Below are positions 22,813-31,736 of a stretch of DNA of 64,000 nt, piece by piece. Made by a program: the position numbers and the translations under genes. Under the pieces are notes generated by a model. That model saw only the letters and a program-made list of their open reading frames with translations. It made no database searches and was not told the origin of the DNA. How positions within the stretch are numbered: position 1 is the first letter of the stretch; every line of letters begins with the position of its first letter. Source of the DNA: Bacillota bacterium (GTDB lineage Bacteria > Bacillota > Clostridia > Acetivibrionales > DTU013); assembly GCA_023435305.1 (NCBI GenBank), contig JAEYRV010000045.1, positions 62,001 through 126,000 on the forward strand, read 5' to 3'.

Positions 22813-25500
22813 CTATTTAGTCTCATACCAGCTCGAGCCTGTCTTGACCTCTGCGATCAGCGGGACTTCAAGCGGCGCTGCGTTTTCCATACATTCCCGG
22901 AGTATATTCTCGACCTGTTCCTTTTCGCTTATATGAGTTTCAATTATCAATTCATCATGTACCTGGAGTATAAGTCTTGATAACATTTTACGTCCGGTCA
23001 GCTCACTGTATACCTTAACCATGGCAATTTTGATTATATCGGCGGCGCTGCCCTGTATGGGCATATTCATAGCCACCCTCTCGCCGAAGGAACGCGTATT
23101 GAAGTTGGACGCCTGCAGCTCGGGCAGGTATCTTCTTCTTTTGAACATAGTTTCAACAAAGCCGTCGCGTTTGCCGTTCTCCACAGTGTCATGCATATAT
23201 TCCCTGACCCCCGGGTATCTTTCAAGATAATCATCAATGTACTTTCGGGCTTCCTTTCTGGTAATACCCAGATCCTTTGCAAGGCTGAAGTCCCCTATGC
23301 CATATACTATACCGAAATTGACTGCCTTTGCTCTTGACCGCATCAGCGATGTTACCTGTTCCTTCGGTATCCTGAAGACACCCGCTGCAGTTGCAGTGTG
23401 TATGTCCTCATTGTTCCTGAAGGCCGCCCTCATGTTTTCATCACCGGAGATATGCGCCAGGACCCTCAGTTCGATCTGGGAATAATCTGCGTCCGACAGC
23501 AGATATTCATCATTCTCCGGCACGAAAACCTTCCTGATCTCCCTGCCCATTTCAAGCTTTATAGGAATATTCTGCAAATTCGGCTCTGTGCTGCTTATTC
23601 GCCCTGTGGCAGCTACTGTCTGATTGAAGCTGGAATGTATCCTTCCTGTCGCTGGGTTGACCACATGCTGCAGCCCTTCGGCATATGTAGATTTCAGCTT
23701 CACAAGCTGCCTGTATTCCAGTATGCTTGAAACTATTTCATTCTGTGCAGCCAATTGATCCAGGACCTCTGCATCCGTCGAATAACCGGTCTTTGTCTTC
23801 TTCAGCACAGGCAGGCCAAGCTTCTCAAAAAGGATCACTCCAAGCTGTTTGGGTGAATTGATATTAAACTCTTCACCTGCCGCCTCATATATATGGTTCG
23901 TTGTTTCGTTGATCCCTTCATCCAGTGCTGCCGAGAAACTTACCAGTCCTTCCTTATTGACTTTAAAGCCCCGGTATTCCATGTCTGCAAGTACTTCCAC
24001 CAATGGCATTTCAATTTCATAGCAGAGCTTCTCCTGATCGTTTTTAACAATATTGGAACCGATAGCATCTACCAGCTCCAATACTGATCTGCTATGCTGT
24101 ACGGCTACTGGCGCCAGCTGTTCTGAGGGTATCTTGCTGTACGGTATAAAGCTTTTTCCTTTTCCGCATAATTCATCGATGTATGGGAAGCTCTTGTCCA
24201 GATATAGCTGTGAAAGCTCGGCAACTGTATATGTAGCCCGTGAAGGATCCAGAATGTATGCTCCGATCATCGTATCGAAGCCCAGACCGGCAAAGTCTGT
24301 CCCCTTCCATTTCAGGTATACGATAAATCCCTTCAGGTCATGCCCGTATTTTTTTATTCCGCTGTCGGACAGAACAGGTCCGAAAAGCTGTAAAAACTGT
24401 TCCTCACTGATTCCATCGCCTACGGTCACAAATGCATTACTGTCCGCCCAGGACAGAGCTATGCCTGCCAGTCCGGTCTCAAACGGACTTATGCGGTCCA
24501 GCAGATGTAACATGGAAAAAGCTCCAGCCTTGGATACTGACGAAACAATGGATGCAAGTGTGATGGGATCATTGATCTCAATAAAGTCCGGGACTACTGC
24601 CCCAGTTGCAGAAGAGGAGCCTTGAGCTTCAAGCCCGAATTTATCGATCAGTCTCTTAAAATCCAGCCTCCTGAAGAGCTCATACAGTCTCCCCTTGTCA
24701 AATTCGCCTCTTTTCAGCTCTTCAATACGACACAGCGCCGGCATATTTCTCTCTATAGTTGCAAGATACTTGCTTTTAAAAGCCAAATCCCTGTTTGCCT
24801 CAAGCTTTTCCCTGACGCCTTTTTTTTGAACACTTTCGATATTATCGTAAATAGCCTCGATGCTTCCAAAGGTCTTAATAAGCTCGATGGCTGTTTTCTC
24901 ACCAATACCCGGGACACCGGGAATATTGTCAGAATGGTCCCCCATAAGGCCCTTTACATCAATGAATTGCAGCGGCGTGACTCCATATCTACCAAATACC
25001 CCATCGGGACCGTATTCCTCTGTCTCGGTCCTGCCTGCCTTTGTTACCGGGAGAAGTATCCTCACATTCTCCGAAGCAAGCTGCAGCGAGTCTCTGTCCC
25101 CTGTAACGACCACGACCTGCATCCCCTGTTCCTCGGCACATTTTGAGACGGATCCGATAATGTCGTCCGCCTCAAAGCCTGCCATTTCCAGTCGCTTTAT
25201 GTTCATAACATCAAGGACGTCCTTCATGTAGGGCAGCTGCTCTGCAAGCTCCGGCGGCATGCCCTTCCTGGTAGCCTTGTAATCAGCGAATTCCAGATGT
25301 CTGAAGGTGGGAGCCTTCATGTCAAAGGCCACACAAAGGTACTGTGGATTTTCCTCTGTCAGGAATTTGTTCAGTATGTTGAGGAAACCAAATATAGCAT
25401 TGGTGTGGAGTCCGTCGGGCGCAGACATCTGCTGCCCCTGAAGTCCGAAAAATGCCCTGTTGAGTATGCTGTTTCCGTCTATGATCATGAGTTTTTCCAT
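22813..25500 (-). CDS. polA: DNA polymerase I
   Basis: The 895-residue enzyme has a 5'-3' exonuclease (1-290; MIIDGNSILNRAF, FEADDIIG, VVTGDRDSLQL, GVPGIGEKTA), a degenerate 3'-5' exonuclease domain (about 300-480) in which the usual DxE metal motif is not seen, and a family A polymerase (about 500-895; DYSQIELRVLAHISGD, RSRAKAVNFGIVYG, QVHDELIIE). It works in repair and Okazaki fragment processing, probably without proofreading, as in Bacillus PolA. The ATG at 25500 (MEKLMIIDGNS) is preferred over an upstream ATG on homology grounds. Confidence 0.96.
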   Translation of the reverse strand: MEKLMIIDGNSILNRAFFGLQGQQMSAPDGLHTNAIFGFLNILNKFLTEENPQYLCVAFDMKAPTFRHLEFADYKATRKGMPPELAEQLPYMKDVLDVMNIKRLEMAGFEADDIIGSVSKCAEEQGMQVVVVTGDRDSLQLASENVRILLPVTKAGRTETEEYGPDGVFGRYGVTPLQFIDVKGLMGDHSDNIPGVPGIGEKTAIELIKTFGSIEAIYDNIESVQKKGVREKLEANRDLAFKSKYLATIERNMPALCRIEELKRGEFDKGRLYELFRRLDFKRLIDKFGLEAQGSSSATGAVVPDFIEINDPITLASIVSSVSKAGAFSMLHLLDRISPFETGLAGIALSWADSNAFVTVGDGISEEQFLQLFGPVLSDSGIKKYGHDLKGFIVYLKWKGTDFAGLGFDTMIGAYILDPSRATYTVAELSQLYLDKSFPYIDELCGKGKSFIPYSKIPSEQLAPVAVQHSRSVLELVDAIGSNIVKNDQEKLCYEIEMPLVEVLADMEYRGFKVNKEGLVSFSAALDEGINETTNHIYEAAGEEFNINSPKQLGVILFEKLGLPVLKKTKTGYSTDAEVLDQLAAQNEIVSSILEYRQLVKLKSTYAEGLQHVVNPATGRIHSSFNQTVAATGRISSTEPNLQNIPIKLEMGREIRKVFVPENDEYLLSDADYSQIELRVLAHISGDENMRAAFRNNEDIHTATAAGVFRIPKEQVTSLMRSRAKAVNFGIVYGIGDFSLAKDLGITRKEARKYIDDYLERYPGVREYMHDTVENGKRDGFVETMFKRRRYLPELQASNFNTRSFGERVAMNMPIQGSAADIIKIAMVKVYSELTGRKMLSRLILQVHDELIIETHISEKEQVENILRECMENAAPLEVPLIAEVKTGSSWYETK

Positions 25501-25579
25501 CCGACGGCACCTTCCTTCTATGAATCTCATACTATTTTTTGCATAGCATATCCTAAATTTTCATCCAATATATTCTACA

Positions 25580-25620
25580 CAAAAAAACGGCCGCCGTAAA
25601 GCATGGTTTACCGGCGACCG
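25580..25620 (-). terminator. Terminator of the sigW operon
   Basis: The arms CGGTCGCCGGTAAA and TTTACGGCGGCCG pair across a 6-base loop with a few non-Watson-Crick positions, followed on the minus strand by TTTTTTT. It lies between the anti-sigma gene and polA. Confidence 0.85.
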
Positions 25621-25651
25621 CTGTAATGACTATATATCAGGATGGTACAGA

Positions 25652-26806
25652 CTATTTGAGGGCAACATACACGGTTACTGTCATAAAATCAGAGTTGAGC
25701 CTTATTTCTTCTATCTGCCCATCCACCTTTTCCTTCTCTTTCTTGATTCTGTTGATTTCCTCCTGGCTTTTTGAGGAGTTGTTGGTCTGGAGATTCTGTA
25801 TTTCGGCATCTATCAGTACTGACTGATCGATCAGCATATTCATTGTATCAGTCATATCTTCAGTTACATATGCACCGACTTGTACATCAGCCTGACCGTA
25901 GGTATTAAACAGCGTTGCTAAAAATACGCTAAAGTCCTCATCAGTAAACACATACTGCAGCTGTTTCCGAGCTTCATCCTGCGGAAGCGATACCATTGCC
26001 ATATCCGGACTTGAATGTGATCCATTTAATACTTCATCACCGGCAGGCATCATTCCATTATTCACAGAAGCCAGCTCATTTATCCTTTCAGTTTCTACTT
26101 CTATATCCTTCGCAACCATAACGGTGATTGTGGAGGATTTTCTGGCGGCCGCTTCATTATCCATCGCTTTATACGATCCGTCATCTCTTGCTTCATTAGC
26201 TACCGAGCGGTCCACTGCAAAGCTTTTAGGCGGCGCCTCCATGGGCTGTTCATTTGCCATGATACCGAAGTCCATATTTGCATCACCCGCCCCACTTTCA
26301 GCCGGCGGTGCTGATAATTGGTTTGCTGCAGAATCCGTCATTGCATCGAAGCTGAATACAGTGTTTTCTTCGTCCGGTGCTGCAGTCAACGATGGGGTTG
26401 CCGGCATCATTTCTGAACTGTCCGCTGTTTTTGACATTAAATTCCCTGAAAACAGTCCGAACCTGACGATACCTCCCCCAAGGAAGATCAGGAGGATGCC
26501 TGCGGCTATGGATGCAATGGTCCGCGTGAAGATGACCTTTTTCGGTTTTTCCCGGACAACATGTAAATTTTCCCGTCTGTCCGAAACCGCTGTCAGTTTT
26601 TCATGCAGCTCAGCCTTGAATCCTTCAGGCAGTTCCTGCTGAGGCATGCTTTTACAGATCGCGATGATCCGGAGCATATCTTCCAGCTCTTCCCTGCATG
26701 ACGGGCAGTTGCTTATGTGTTCTTCAAATAACTGCCTTTCATTTATGTCCAGTTCATTATCTGCATATGCGCTGATATTTTCTCTTACATCTGCACAGCT
26801 TGTCAT
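25652..26806 (-). CDS. Anti-sigma factor with zinc-binding ZAS domain, RsiW-like
   Basis: The 384-residue protein has an N-terminal ZAS/zf-HC2 domain with His30, Cys34 and Cys37 (HISNCPSC), one membrane helix (about 92-115) and an extracellular part with a Ser/Pro/Ala-rich linker and a C-terminal region resembling DUF4349 (about 220-384, with coiled coil IQNLQTNNSSKSQEEINRIK). It should hold the neighbouring sigma factor at the membrane until proteolysis of its outer domain. AAAGGAGGG precedes the ATG at 26806. The large outer domain suggests direct sensing of the envelope; this is inference. Confidence 0.85.
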   Translation of the reverse strand: MTSCADVRENISAYADNELDINERQLFEEHISNCPSCREELEDMLRIIAICKSMPQQELPEGFKAELHEKLTAVSDRRENLHVVREKPKKVIFTRTIASIAAGILLIFLGGGIVRFGLFSGNLMSKTADSSEMMPATPSLTAAPDEENTVFSFDAMTDSAANQLSAPPAESGAGDANMDFGIMANEQPMEAPPKSFAVDRSVANEARDDGSYKAMDNEAAARKSSTITVMVAKDIEVETERINELASVNNGMMPAGDEVLNGSHSSPDMAMVSLPQDEARKQLQYVFTDEDFSVFLATLFNTYGQADVQVGAYVTEDMTDTMNMLIDQSVLIDAEIQNLQTNNSSKSQEEINRIKKEKEKVDGQIEEIRLNSDFMTVTVYVALK

Positions 26807-26825
26807 CTCCAACCCTCCTTTCACG

Positions 26826-27422
26826 TTATTTGACGTAATCCTCAAATAAAAGTTCCCGTTCAGTTGACAATAGATTTTTCAGTGCAAGCCTTGCCCTGTT
26901 GATACGCGATTTCACAGTGCCTCCTGGCAGGTCCAGTACCTGTGCTATTTCTTCATAGCTCATTCCATGCAGATCTCTCATGGTTATAACTGCGCGCTGA
27001 TCCTCCGGAAGCTTGTTTATAGCATTATTGACGACCCTGCGGACTTCCTCTCTCTCGGCGGCCTCATCGGGACCGGGGTCATCGCTGACCACCTGGCGCT
27101 TCATATCGCCGTCCTCCATATGTATATCTTCATCCAGAGAAACGACCTTCTTGTTCTTTCTCTTTCTGATCTCATCCAGACAAACATTTGTTGTGATCCT
27201 GTATACCCATGTGGAAAAAGAAGACTGCTCCTTGAAATTGGAGATAGCTTTATAAATCCTGACAAAGGTCTCCTGTGCCAGGTCTGCAGCATCATCATAA
27301 TTCCCTATGATACGCAGTGCCAGATTGAACACTTTTTTCTGATAAGCATCTATCAGTTCTTCAAAAGCGGCAATGTCACCAGACTTAGCTTTTTCGAGCA
27401 AAAGCTGCTCATTGTGTTCCAT
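26826..27422 (-). CDS. sigW: RNA polymerase ECF sigma factor, SigW-like
   Basis: The 198-residue sigma factor shows region 2 (FNLALRIIGNYDDAADLAQETFVRIYKAI, FSTWVYRITTNVCLDEIRKRK) and region 4 (LPEDQRAVITMRDLHGMSYEEIAQVLDLPGGTVKSRINRARLAL). It directs envelope-stress transcription in relatives. The anti-sigma gene follows 19 bases later. Upstream lie a TATAAT at about 27480 and a 73-bp palindromic element. GGGGGTAGC precedes the ATG. Confidence 0.9.
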   Translation of the reverse strand: MEHNEQLLLEKAKSGDIAAFEELIDAYQKKVFNLALRIIGNYDDAADLAQETFVRIYKAISNFKEQSSFSTWVYRITTNVCLDEIRKRKNKKVVSLDEDIHMEDGDMKRQVVSDDPGPDEAAEREEVRRVVNNAINKLPEDQRAVITMRDLHGMSYEEIAQVLDLPGGTVKSRINRARLALKNLLSTERELLFEDYVK

Positions 27423-27518
27423 AGACTTTAGCTACCCCCTGAAAACTATATGAAAGAAAAACGACATATACAGCTTAAATTATACCTTACTTACATCAAT
27501 GTTGAAACCTTTTTTTGC

Positions 27519-27591
27519 GTGACACTCCTCAACCCATTGCAATTGATTTATCAATTCGCAATCCCGGATTCCCCTTGCAGAGGAGTGTCAC
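27519..27591. repeat. 73-bp palindromic element, copy 1
   Basis: The element has perfect 12-bp ends GTGACACTCCTC and GAGGAGTGTCAC and an inner palindrome with TTGCAATTGAT and ATCAATT arms. It is the same length and layout as the copy at 29212-29284; both are followed by CATACA. It lies 10 bp beyond the premature stop of murA and upstream of sigW. It resembles a small non-autonomous repeat (MITE/REP class). Confidence 0.85.
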
Positions 27592-27601
27592 CATACATTG
27601 T

Positions 27602-27961
27602 TCAATGTGTTGCGCACCCACCCGGGTAGCTTATAGTCACTTTGCCGCACCTTGCCAGCATGGGTCCCATGAAAATTATAGATGAACGCATTTCTGCTGC
27701 AAGTTCCACCGGGATCTGAGTCTCTCTGATATCGGATGAATTCGTGATAATGACATCGCCCTCAGTCTTGACGCTGCAGCCTATTTTTCTAAGTATTCCA
27801 ACCATTACCTCCACATCTCTGAGTCCGGGACAATTCTTTATGACACTCTCCCCGCCATTGAGCAGGGATGCTGCCAGAATAGGCAATACGGCATTTTTGG
27901 AGCCTTCGACTGCGATCTCACCCTGGAGTCTGGCGCCACCCGTAATAACTAATTTGCTCAT
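27602..27961 (-). pseudogene. murA: Truncated UDP-GlcNAc enolpyruvyl transferase (murA fragment)
   Basis: The 119 codons match the N-terminal part of MurA: MSKLVITGGARLQGEIAVEGSKNAVLPILAASLL (substrate Lys22-Asn23 pair in GSKNA) and SIIFMGPMLARCGKVTISYPGGCA, where the catalytic Cys loop follows in intact MurA at the GGCAIG motif. After GGCA the frame reads T-H-stop instead of IGxRPID, so about 300 residues are missing. GAGGTGTTTTT precedes the ATG. A 73-bp palindromic element begins 10 bp further on. It is either a deletion remnant or an assembly junction; a complete MurA must exist elsewhere. Confidence 0.85.
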
Positions 27962-28010
27962 AAAAACACCTCGCACACATTTCATTTTATGCGAGGCAAA
28001 TGTAATGTGT

Positions 28011-29120
28011 TCAGATTCTTTCATACCTTGAATATCGGGACACATTCAGCAAAATACCCACTTCGGCCATGAAAAGAGCCAGCGCGGTGCCTCCTGCACT
28101 GAAAAACGGCAGGGAAACGCCGGTGGGCGGGACAGAATTTGTTACAACAGCTACATTGAACAGACTCTGGACTGCAATCAATGCAGTTATGCCTGATGCA
28201 AGAAGGCATCCATAGGTATCCGGTGCATGAACTGCTATCTTTATACCTCTCCATATAAAGACCATAAAAAGCAGTAAAACCGCTACAACACCGATAAAGC
28301 CAAGCTCCTCGGCAAGTATCGGGAAAATGTAATCGTTATGGGGTTCAGGCACATACAGAAACTTTTGCATGCTTTGCCCGAGTCCTCTGCCGAACAAACC
28401 GCCTGAACCTATCGCATAGAGCGACTGGATCGTCTGGTATCCGTCGCCCCGGGGATCGCTCCATGGGTTGAGCCATGAATTGATTCGGGGAGTCATATAG
28501 TCGGTAAATGATATCACTGCCACGACCAAAGCTCCAACTGGCAGCACCAGCGCCGCAAAATGCCTGATCTTCGCTCCTGCTGCAAATAAAATGATCATTG
28601 CTATAGATATCATGATTATTGTAGCACTCAAATGTGTTTCCAACAGCAAAAGTGCAGCTATGATACCAAGTACAAAAAGATACGGCAGCAGGTCTCCAAA
28701 GAATGTATCAAGAGGCTTCTTTCTTCTCGAAAGATTATATGAATAGAAAAGTATCAATGCCATCTTTGCAAGTTCTGACGGCTGGAATCTGATGCCTGCT
28801 ATGATGATCCATCTCCATGAGCCGTTGGATTCACTTCCTATGCCGGGTATCAGAACAAGAGTCAGCAGTACGATACTGGCAATCATCATACCCCATACGA
28901 TTTTTCTGCCTATTTTGTGATAGTCAAAATTGGCGGCCAGCAGCATTGCAGCCATGCCTAATGCAGCGAACACCAGCTGTCTGTTGATGTAATGGTATAT
29001 ATTGCCGAACTCTTTTTCAGCCGTCGGTGCACTGGCGCTGAAGACCATGATAAGTCCCAGCGAGAGCAGTATCAGAACTGTGACGAACAACAGAAAATCA
29101 AACGGCTTTTTATCCTTCAT
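28011..29120 (-). CDS. ftsW: FtsW/SpoVE-type lipid II polymerase (SEDS family)
   Basis: The 369-residue protein has about ten membrane helices and SEDS motifs: NGSWRWIIIAGIRFQPSELAKMALI, the conserved loop with ETHLSATIIM, and FIFPILAEELGFIG with PPTGVSLPFFSAGGTALAL near the C-terminus. SEDS proteins polymerise glycan strands with a partner transpeptidase; this member belongs to the division or sporulation branch. GGAGGTTTTAT precedes the ATG at 29120. It sits between a composite repeat and truncated murA; murD and murG, usual neighbours, are missing. Confidence 0.92.
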   Translation of the reverse strand: MKDKKPFDFLLFVTVLILLSLGLIMVFSASAPTAEKEFGNIYHYINRQLVFAALGMAAMLLAANFDYHKIGRKIVWGMMIASIVLLTLVLIPGIGSESNGSWRWIIIAGIRFQPSELAKMALILFYSYNLSRRKKPLDTFFGDLLPYLFVLGIIAALLLLETHLSATIIMISIAMIILFAAGAKIRHFAALVLPVGALVVAVISFTDYMTPRINSWLNPWSDPRGDGYQTIQSLYAIGSGGLFGRGLGQSMQKFLYVPEPHNDYIFPILAEELGFIGVVAVLLLFMVFIWRGIKIAVHAPDTYGCLLASGITALIAVQSLFNVAVVTNSVPPTGVSLPFFSAGGTALALFMAEVGILLNVSRYSRYERI

Positions 29121-29151
29121 ATAAAACCTCCAAAGCACCTTTATCAAATGC

Positions 29152-29308
29152 GTGACATTCCTCGGCCCGTTGCAATTAGTTTACTAATTTTCAATCCCGC
29201 ATACATTTTTGGTGACATTCCTCATCCCGTTGCAATTAGTTTACTAATTGTCAATCCCGAATACCCCTTGCAGAGGAGTGTCACCATACAGCTATCGAGG
29301 AGTGTCAC
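29152..29308. repeat. Nested 73-bp palindromic elements, copies 2 and 3
   Basis: A complete 73-bp copy (29212-29284, ends GTGACATTCCTC and GAGGAGTGTCAC) lies inside a second element whose left part is 29152-29211 and whose right end is CGAGGAGTGTCAC at 29296-29308. The two left parts share TTGCAATTAGTTTACTAATT. The outer right end supplies the TGA stop of mraY on the minus strand. The arrangement suggests one copy inserted into another, between mraY and ftsW where murD is normally found. Confidence 0.8.
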
Positions 29309-30300
29309 GCTACCATTCTCAATGTTGCAAAGCCTATCAGGCAAAGCACTATCGTTATCAGCCAGAAGACGCCGACTACCTTCGTTTCCTTCCAGCCGGA
29401 CAATTCAAAATGATGGTGGATCGGAGCCATTTTAAACACCCTTTTGCCTCTGAGCTTGAAGGATGTCACCTGTATGAATACCGACAGGCTCTCCACGGCA
29501 TAGATCGCACCTGCCACCAACAGTATCCATGGCATCTTCATAATGACTGCAGCAGCGCCAACAACTCCTCCAAGCGCCAGCGAACCCGTATCCCCCATTA
29601 TCACCTTTGCGGGGTAGATGTTGAACACCAGGAAGCCCAGGCATCCGCCGGCTGTTATTGCGCACATGAGCTTGACATTGTCCCACTCCGGCCTGACCAT
29701 GGCAACTATGGTAAAAAACACAGTGACGATAAGCGTTACTCCCGCAGCCAGTCCATCTACTCCATCCGTCATATTTACCGAATTTGTGATCAGATACATG
29801 ACAATGATAACAAGCGGTATGAACAGCCATATCGGCAATTCAACAACTGCATCAATGCCGAGAAAGGGAATGATCATGCCGGTGCCAAGTGAAGGCTCCA
29901 GAGCCACATAAACGGCAAAAGCAGCTGAAACAAGAAACTGCCCGATGGATTTCTGTTTTGGGTTGAGACCGTCCTTGTTCTTTTTGACGACCTTGATCAG
30001 ATCATCAATAAGGCCGATCACCGCATACCCCAGAGATGCCAGCAGTATCGGTATCAGATCCGGGTGACGCGGCACCAGTATCAATGTGGTTATAATCATC
30101 GGAAATATGAAAATCAGGCCTCCGATGGTCGGTATCCCCATCTTCTTAAGATGGGTGGCCGGTCCGTCATCCCTTATCGTTTGTCCGAATTTGAGACGCC
30201 TCAGCAAAGGTATGATAATAGGACCTGCGATGAGCGCAAGTAAAAATGTTCCTGCAAATGCTACTACTTCCGTCGATCTGAATATGAACTCCAAATCCAT
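29305..30300 (-). CDS. mraY: Phospho-MurNAc-pentapeptide translocase
   Basis: The 331-residue membrane enzyme has about ten helices and family motifs: DDGPATHLKKMGIPTIGGL, GLIDDLIKVVKKNKDGL (catalytic Asp-Asp), SVNMTDGVDGLAAG, and MAPIHHHFELSGWKETKVV. It transfers phospho-MurNAc-pentapeptide to undecaprenyl phosphate, making lipid I. The ATG at 30300 after GGGGGA is preferred to a longer frame. Its stop codon is contributed by the end of a palindromic repeat, but the protein ends at the usual place (LIGFATLRMVA). Confidence 0.95.
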   Translation of the reverse strand: MDLEFIFRSTEVVAFAGTFLLALIAGPIIIPLLRRLKFGQTIRDDGPATHLKKMGIPTIGGLIFIFPMIITTLILVPRHPDLIPILLASLGYAVIGLIDDLIKVVKKNKDGLNPKQKSIGQFLVSAAFAVYVALEPSLGTGMIIPFLGIDAVVELPIWLFIPLVIIVMYLITNSVNMTDGVDGLAAGVTLIVTVFFTIVAMVRPEWDNVKLMCAITAGGCLGFLVFNIYPAKVIMGDTGSLALGGVVGAAAVIMKMPWILLVAGAIYAVESLSVFIQVTSFKLRGKRVFKMAPIHHHFELSGWKETKVVGVFWLITIVLCLIGFATLRMVA

Positions 30301-30355
30301 TCCCCCGTATATCCGTATATTTTTATCATTCCGTGATCTGCTCACCCGCAGTTAT

Positions 30356-31726
30356 TTAGCCGGATATCAAGCCGTTTACGATCTCTTCCATCTTCATTCC
30401 CCTGGAACCCTTGACAAGTATTGCATCGCCTTTATTGACGATTCTCCCGAGATAGTCCATGGCTTCCTTGTTACTCTCTGTCATAACTGCATTCTCCGGT
30501 GAAAAGCCTGCCTCAACTGCTCCCCTTGCTATATCGGCAGCTGCACTGCCAACTGTTATAACAATATCAGCCCGGCTTACGGCAACATTGTGCCCTGTAT
30601 CCAAATGTGCGTCAACGCTCCATTCACCAAGCTCCAGCATATCTCCCAGAACCGCTATACGTCTTCCTGCCTCCAGTTCATCCAACACATCTATGGCTGC
30701 CTTTACAGACTGCGGGCTGGCATTATAGACATCATTTATTATAGTGATTCCATTTGCCTTGATGATATTGAGTCTCATGCTGCCCGGACTGTAAGAGGCG
30801 ATCCCCCCAATAAGCTCCTGGATGTCGATACCAAGCTCATGACCGGCTGCCAGTGCAGCCAGAGCATTATATACATTGTGTACACCCGGTGTCGGCAAGA
30901 ACACATTATACTCTCTGCCGCCGATCGTGATCCCGAAATCTATCCCGTTCTCTCCTCTGGATCTGACATTGTACGCCTGGTAATCCACACCCTCTTCAAG
31001 GCCGTAGGATACTGTCCGTACATCCAGCAGATCCTTGACGCCGCTGAGCATCACATCGTCTCCGTTAAGTATAAGAAGTCCATCGGGCTGAAGGCCTTCA
31101 AGGATCTCAAGCTTCGCCTTGAGAATGTTCTGCCGGGAACCCAGCTTCTCTATGTGTGAGATGCCTATATTGGTTATTATTCCCACCTTTGGTCTGACAA
31201 TACCCGTAAGGGTACTGATCTCGCCAAAGCCGCTCATGCCCATTTCCACCACGGCGGCTTCATGGCAGTCCTCCAGCCTGAATATCGTCAGCGGGACACC
31301 GATCTCATTATTCAGGTTGCCTTCATTTTTAAGAACATTGTATCCGGCTCCAAGAGCACATGCAACCATATCCTTTGTACTTGTTTTCCCGACGCTTCCC
31401 GTAATGCCTACAAAAGGTATGGAAAATTTACTTCTATAATATGCGGCAATATCCTGAAGGGCCTTTAGCGTATCGCCGACCTTGATCAGTATTTTGTCTC
31501 CGGCCGGTGTGCCGCGTTCTGTCAATGCTGCTGCGGCGCCGCTTTCGAAAGCTCCGTCTATAAAGTCGTGGCCGTCATACCTCTCTCCCTTCAACGGTAT
31601 GAAAATATATCCCGGCCCTGCCTTCCTCGAATCTGTAGATACCCCGGATATGGCTGTATCCGAACTCCCACTCAGCAGCACTCCTGCTGTTGCTTCCAAT
31701 ATCTCCGCGATAGTTAACTGGATCAT
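30356..31726 (-). CDS. murF: UDP-MurNAc-tripeptide--D-alanyl-D-alanine ligase
   Basis: The 456-residue Mur ligase begins MIQLTIAEILEATAG and has the three-domain layout: SGVSTDSRKAGPGYIFIPLKGERYDGHDF (substrate), GITGSVGKTSTKDMVACALG (P-loop) with EMGMSGFGEI, and C-terminal INDVYNASPQSVKAAI and ILVKGSRGMKMEEI. It adds D-Ala-D-Ala. The ATG at 31726 follows AAGGAGAAGGT and is 10 bases after the murE stop; upstream codons overlap murE and are not used. Confidence 0.95.
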   Translation of the reverse strand: MIQLTIAEILEATAGVLLSGSSDTAISGVSTDSRKAGPGYIFIPLKGERYDGHDFIDGAFESGAAAALTERGTPAGDKILIKVGDTLKALQDIAAYYRSKFSIPFVGITGSVGKTSTKDMVACALGAGYNVLKNEGNLNNEIGVPLTIFRLEDCHEAAVVEMGMSGFGEISTLTGIVRPKVGIITNIGISHIEKLGSRQNILKAKLEILEGLQPDGLLILNGDDVMLSGVKDLLDVRTVSYGLEEGVDYQAYNVRSRGENGIDFGITIGGREYNVFLPTPGVHNVYNALAALAAGHELGIDIQELIGGIASYSPGSMRLNIIKANGITIINDVYNASPQSVKAAIDVLDELEAGRRIAVLGDMLELGEWSVDAHLDTGHNVAVSRADIVITVGSAAADIARGAVEAGFSPENAVMTESNKEAMDYLGRIVNKGDAILVKGSRGMKMEEIVNGLISG

Positions 31727-31736
31727 ACCTTCTCCT

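Noticed and set aside
27500..27530. SigW-type promoter (TGAAAC and CGTA boxes) for autoregulation of sigW
   Set aside because: A TGAAAC lies on the plus strand, opposite to the gene, and no CGTA follows at 16-17 bases. A TATAAT on the correct strand is a better candidate.
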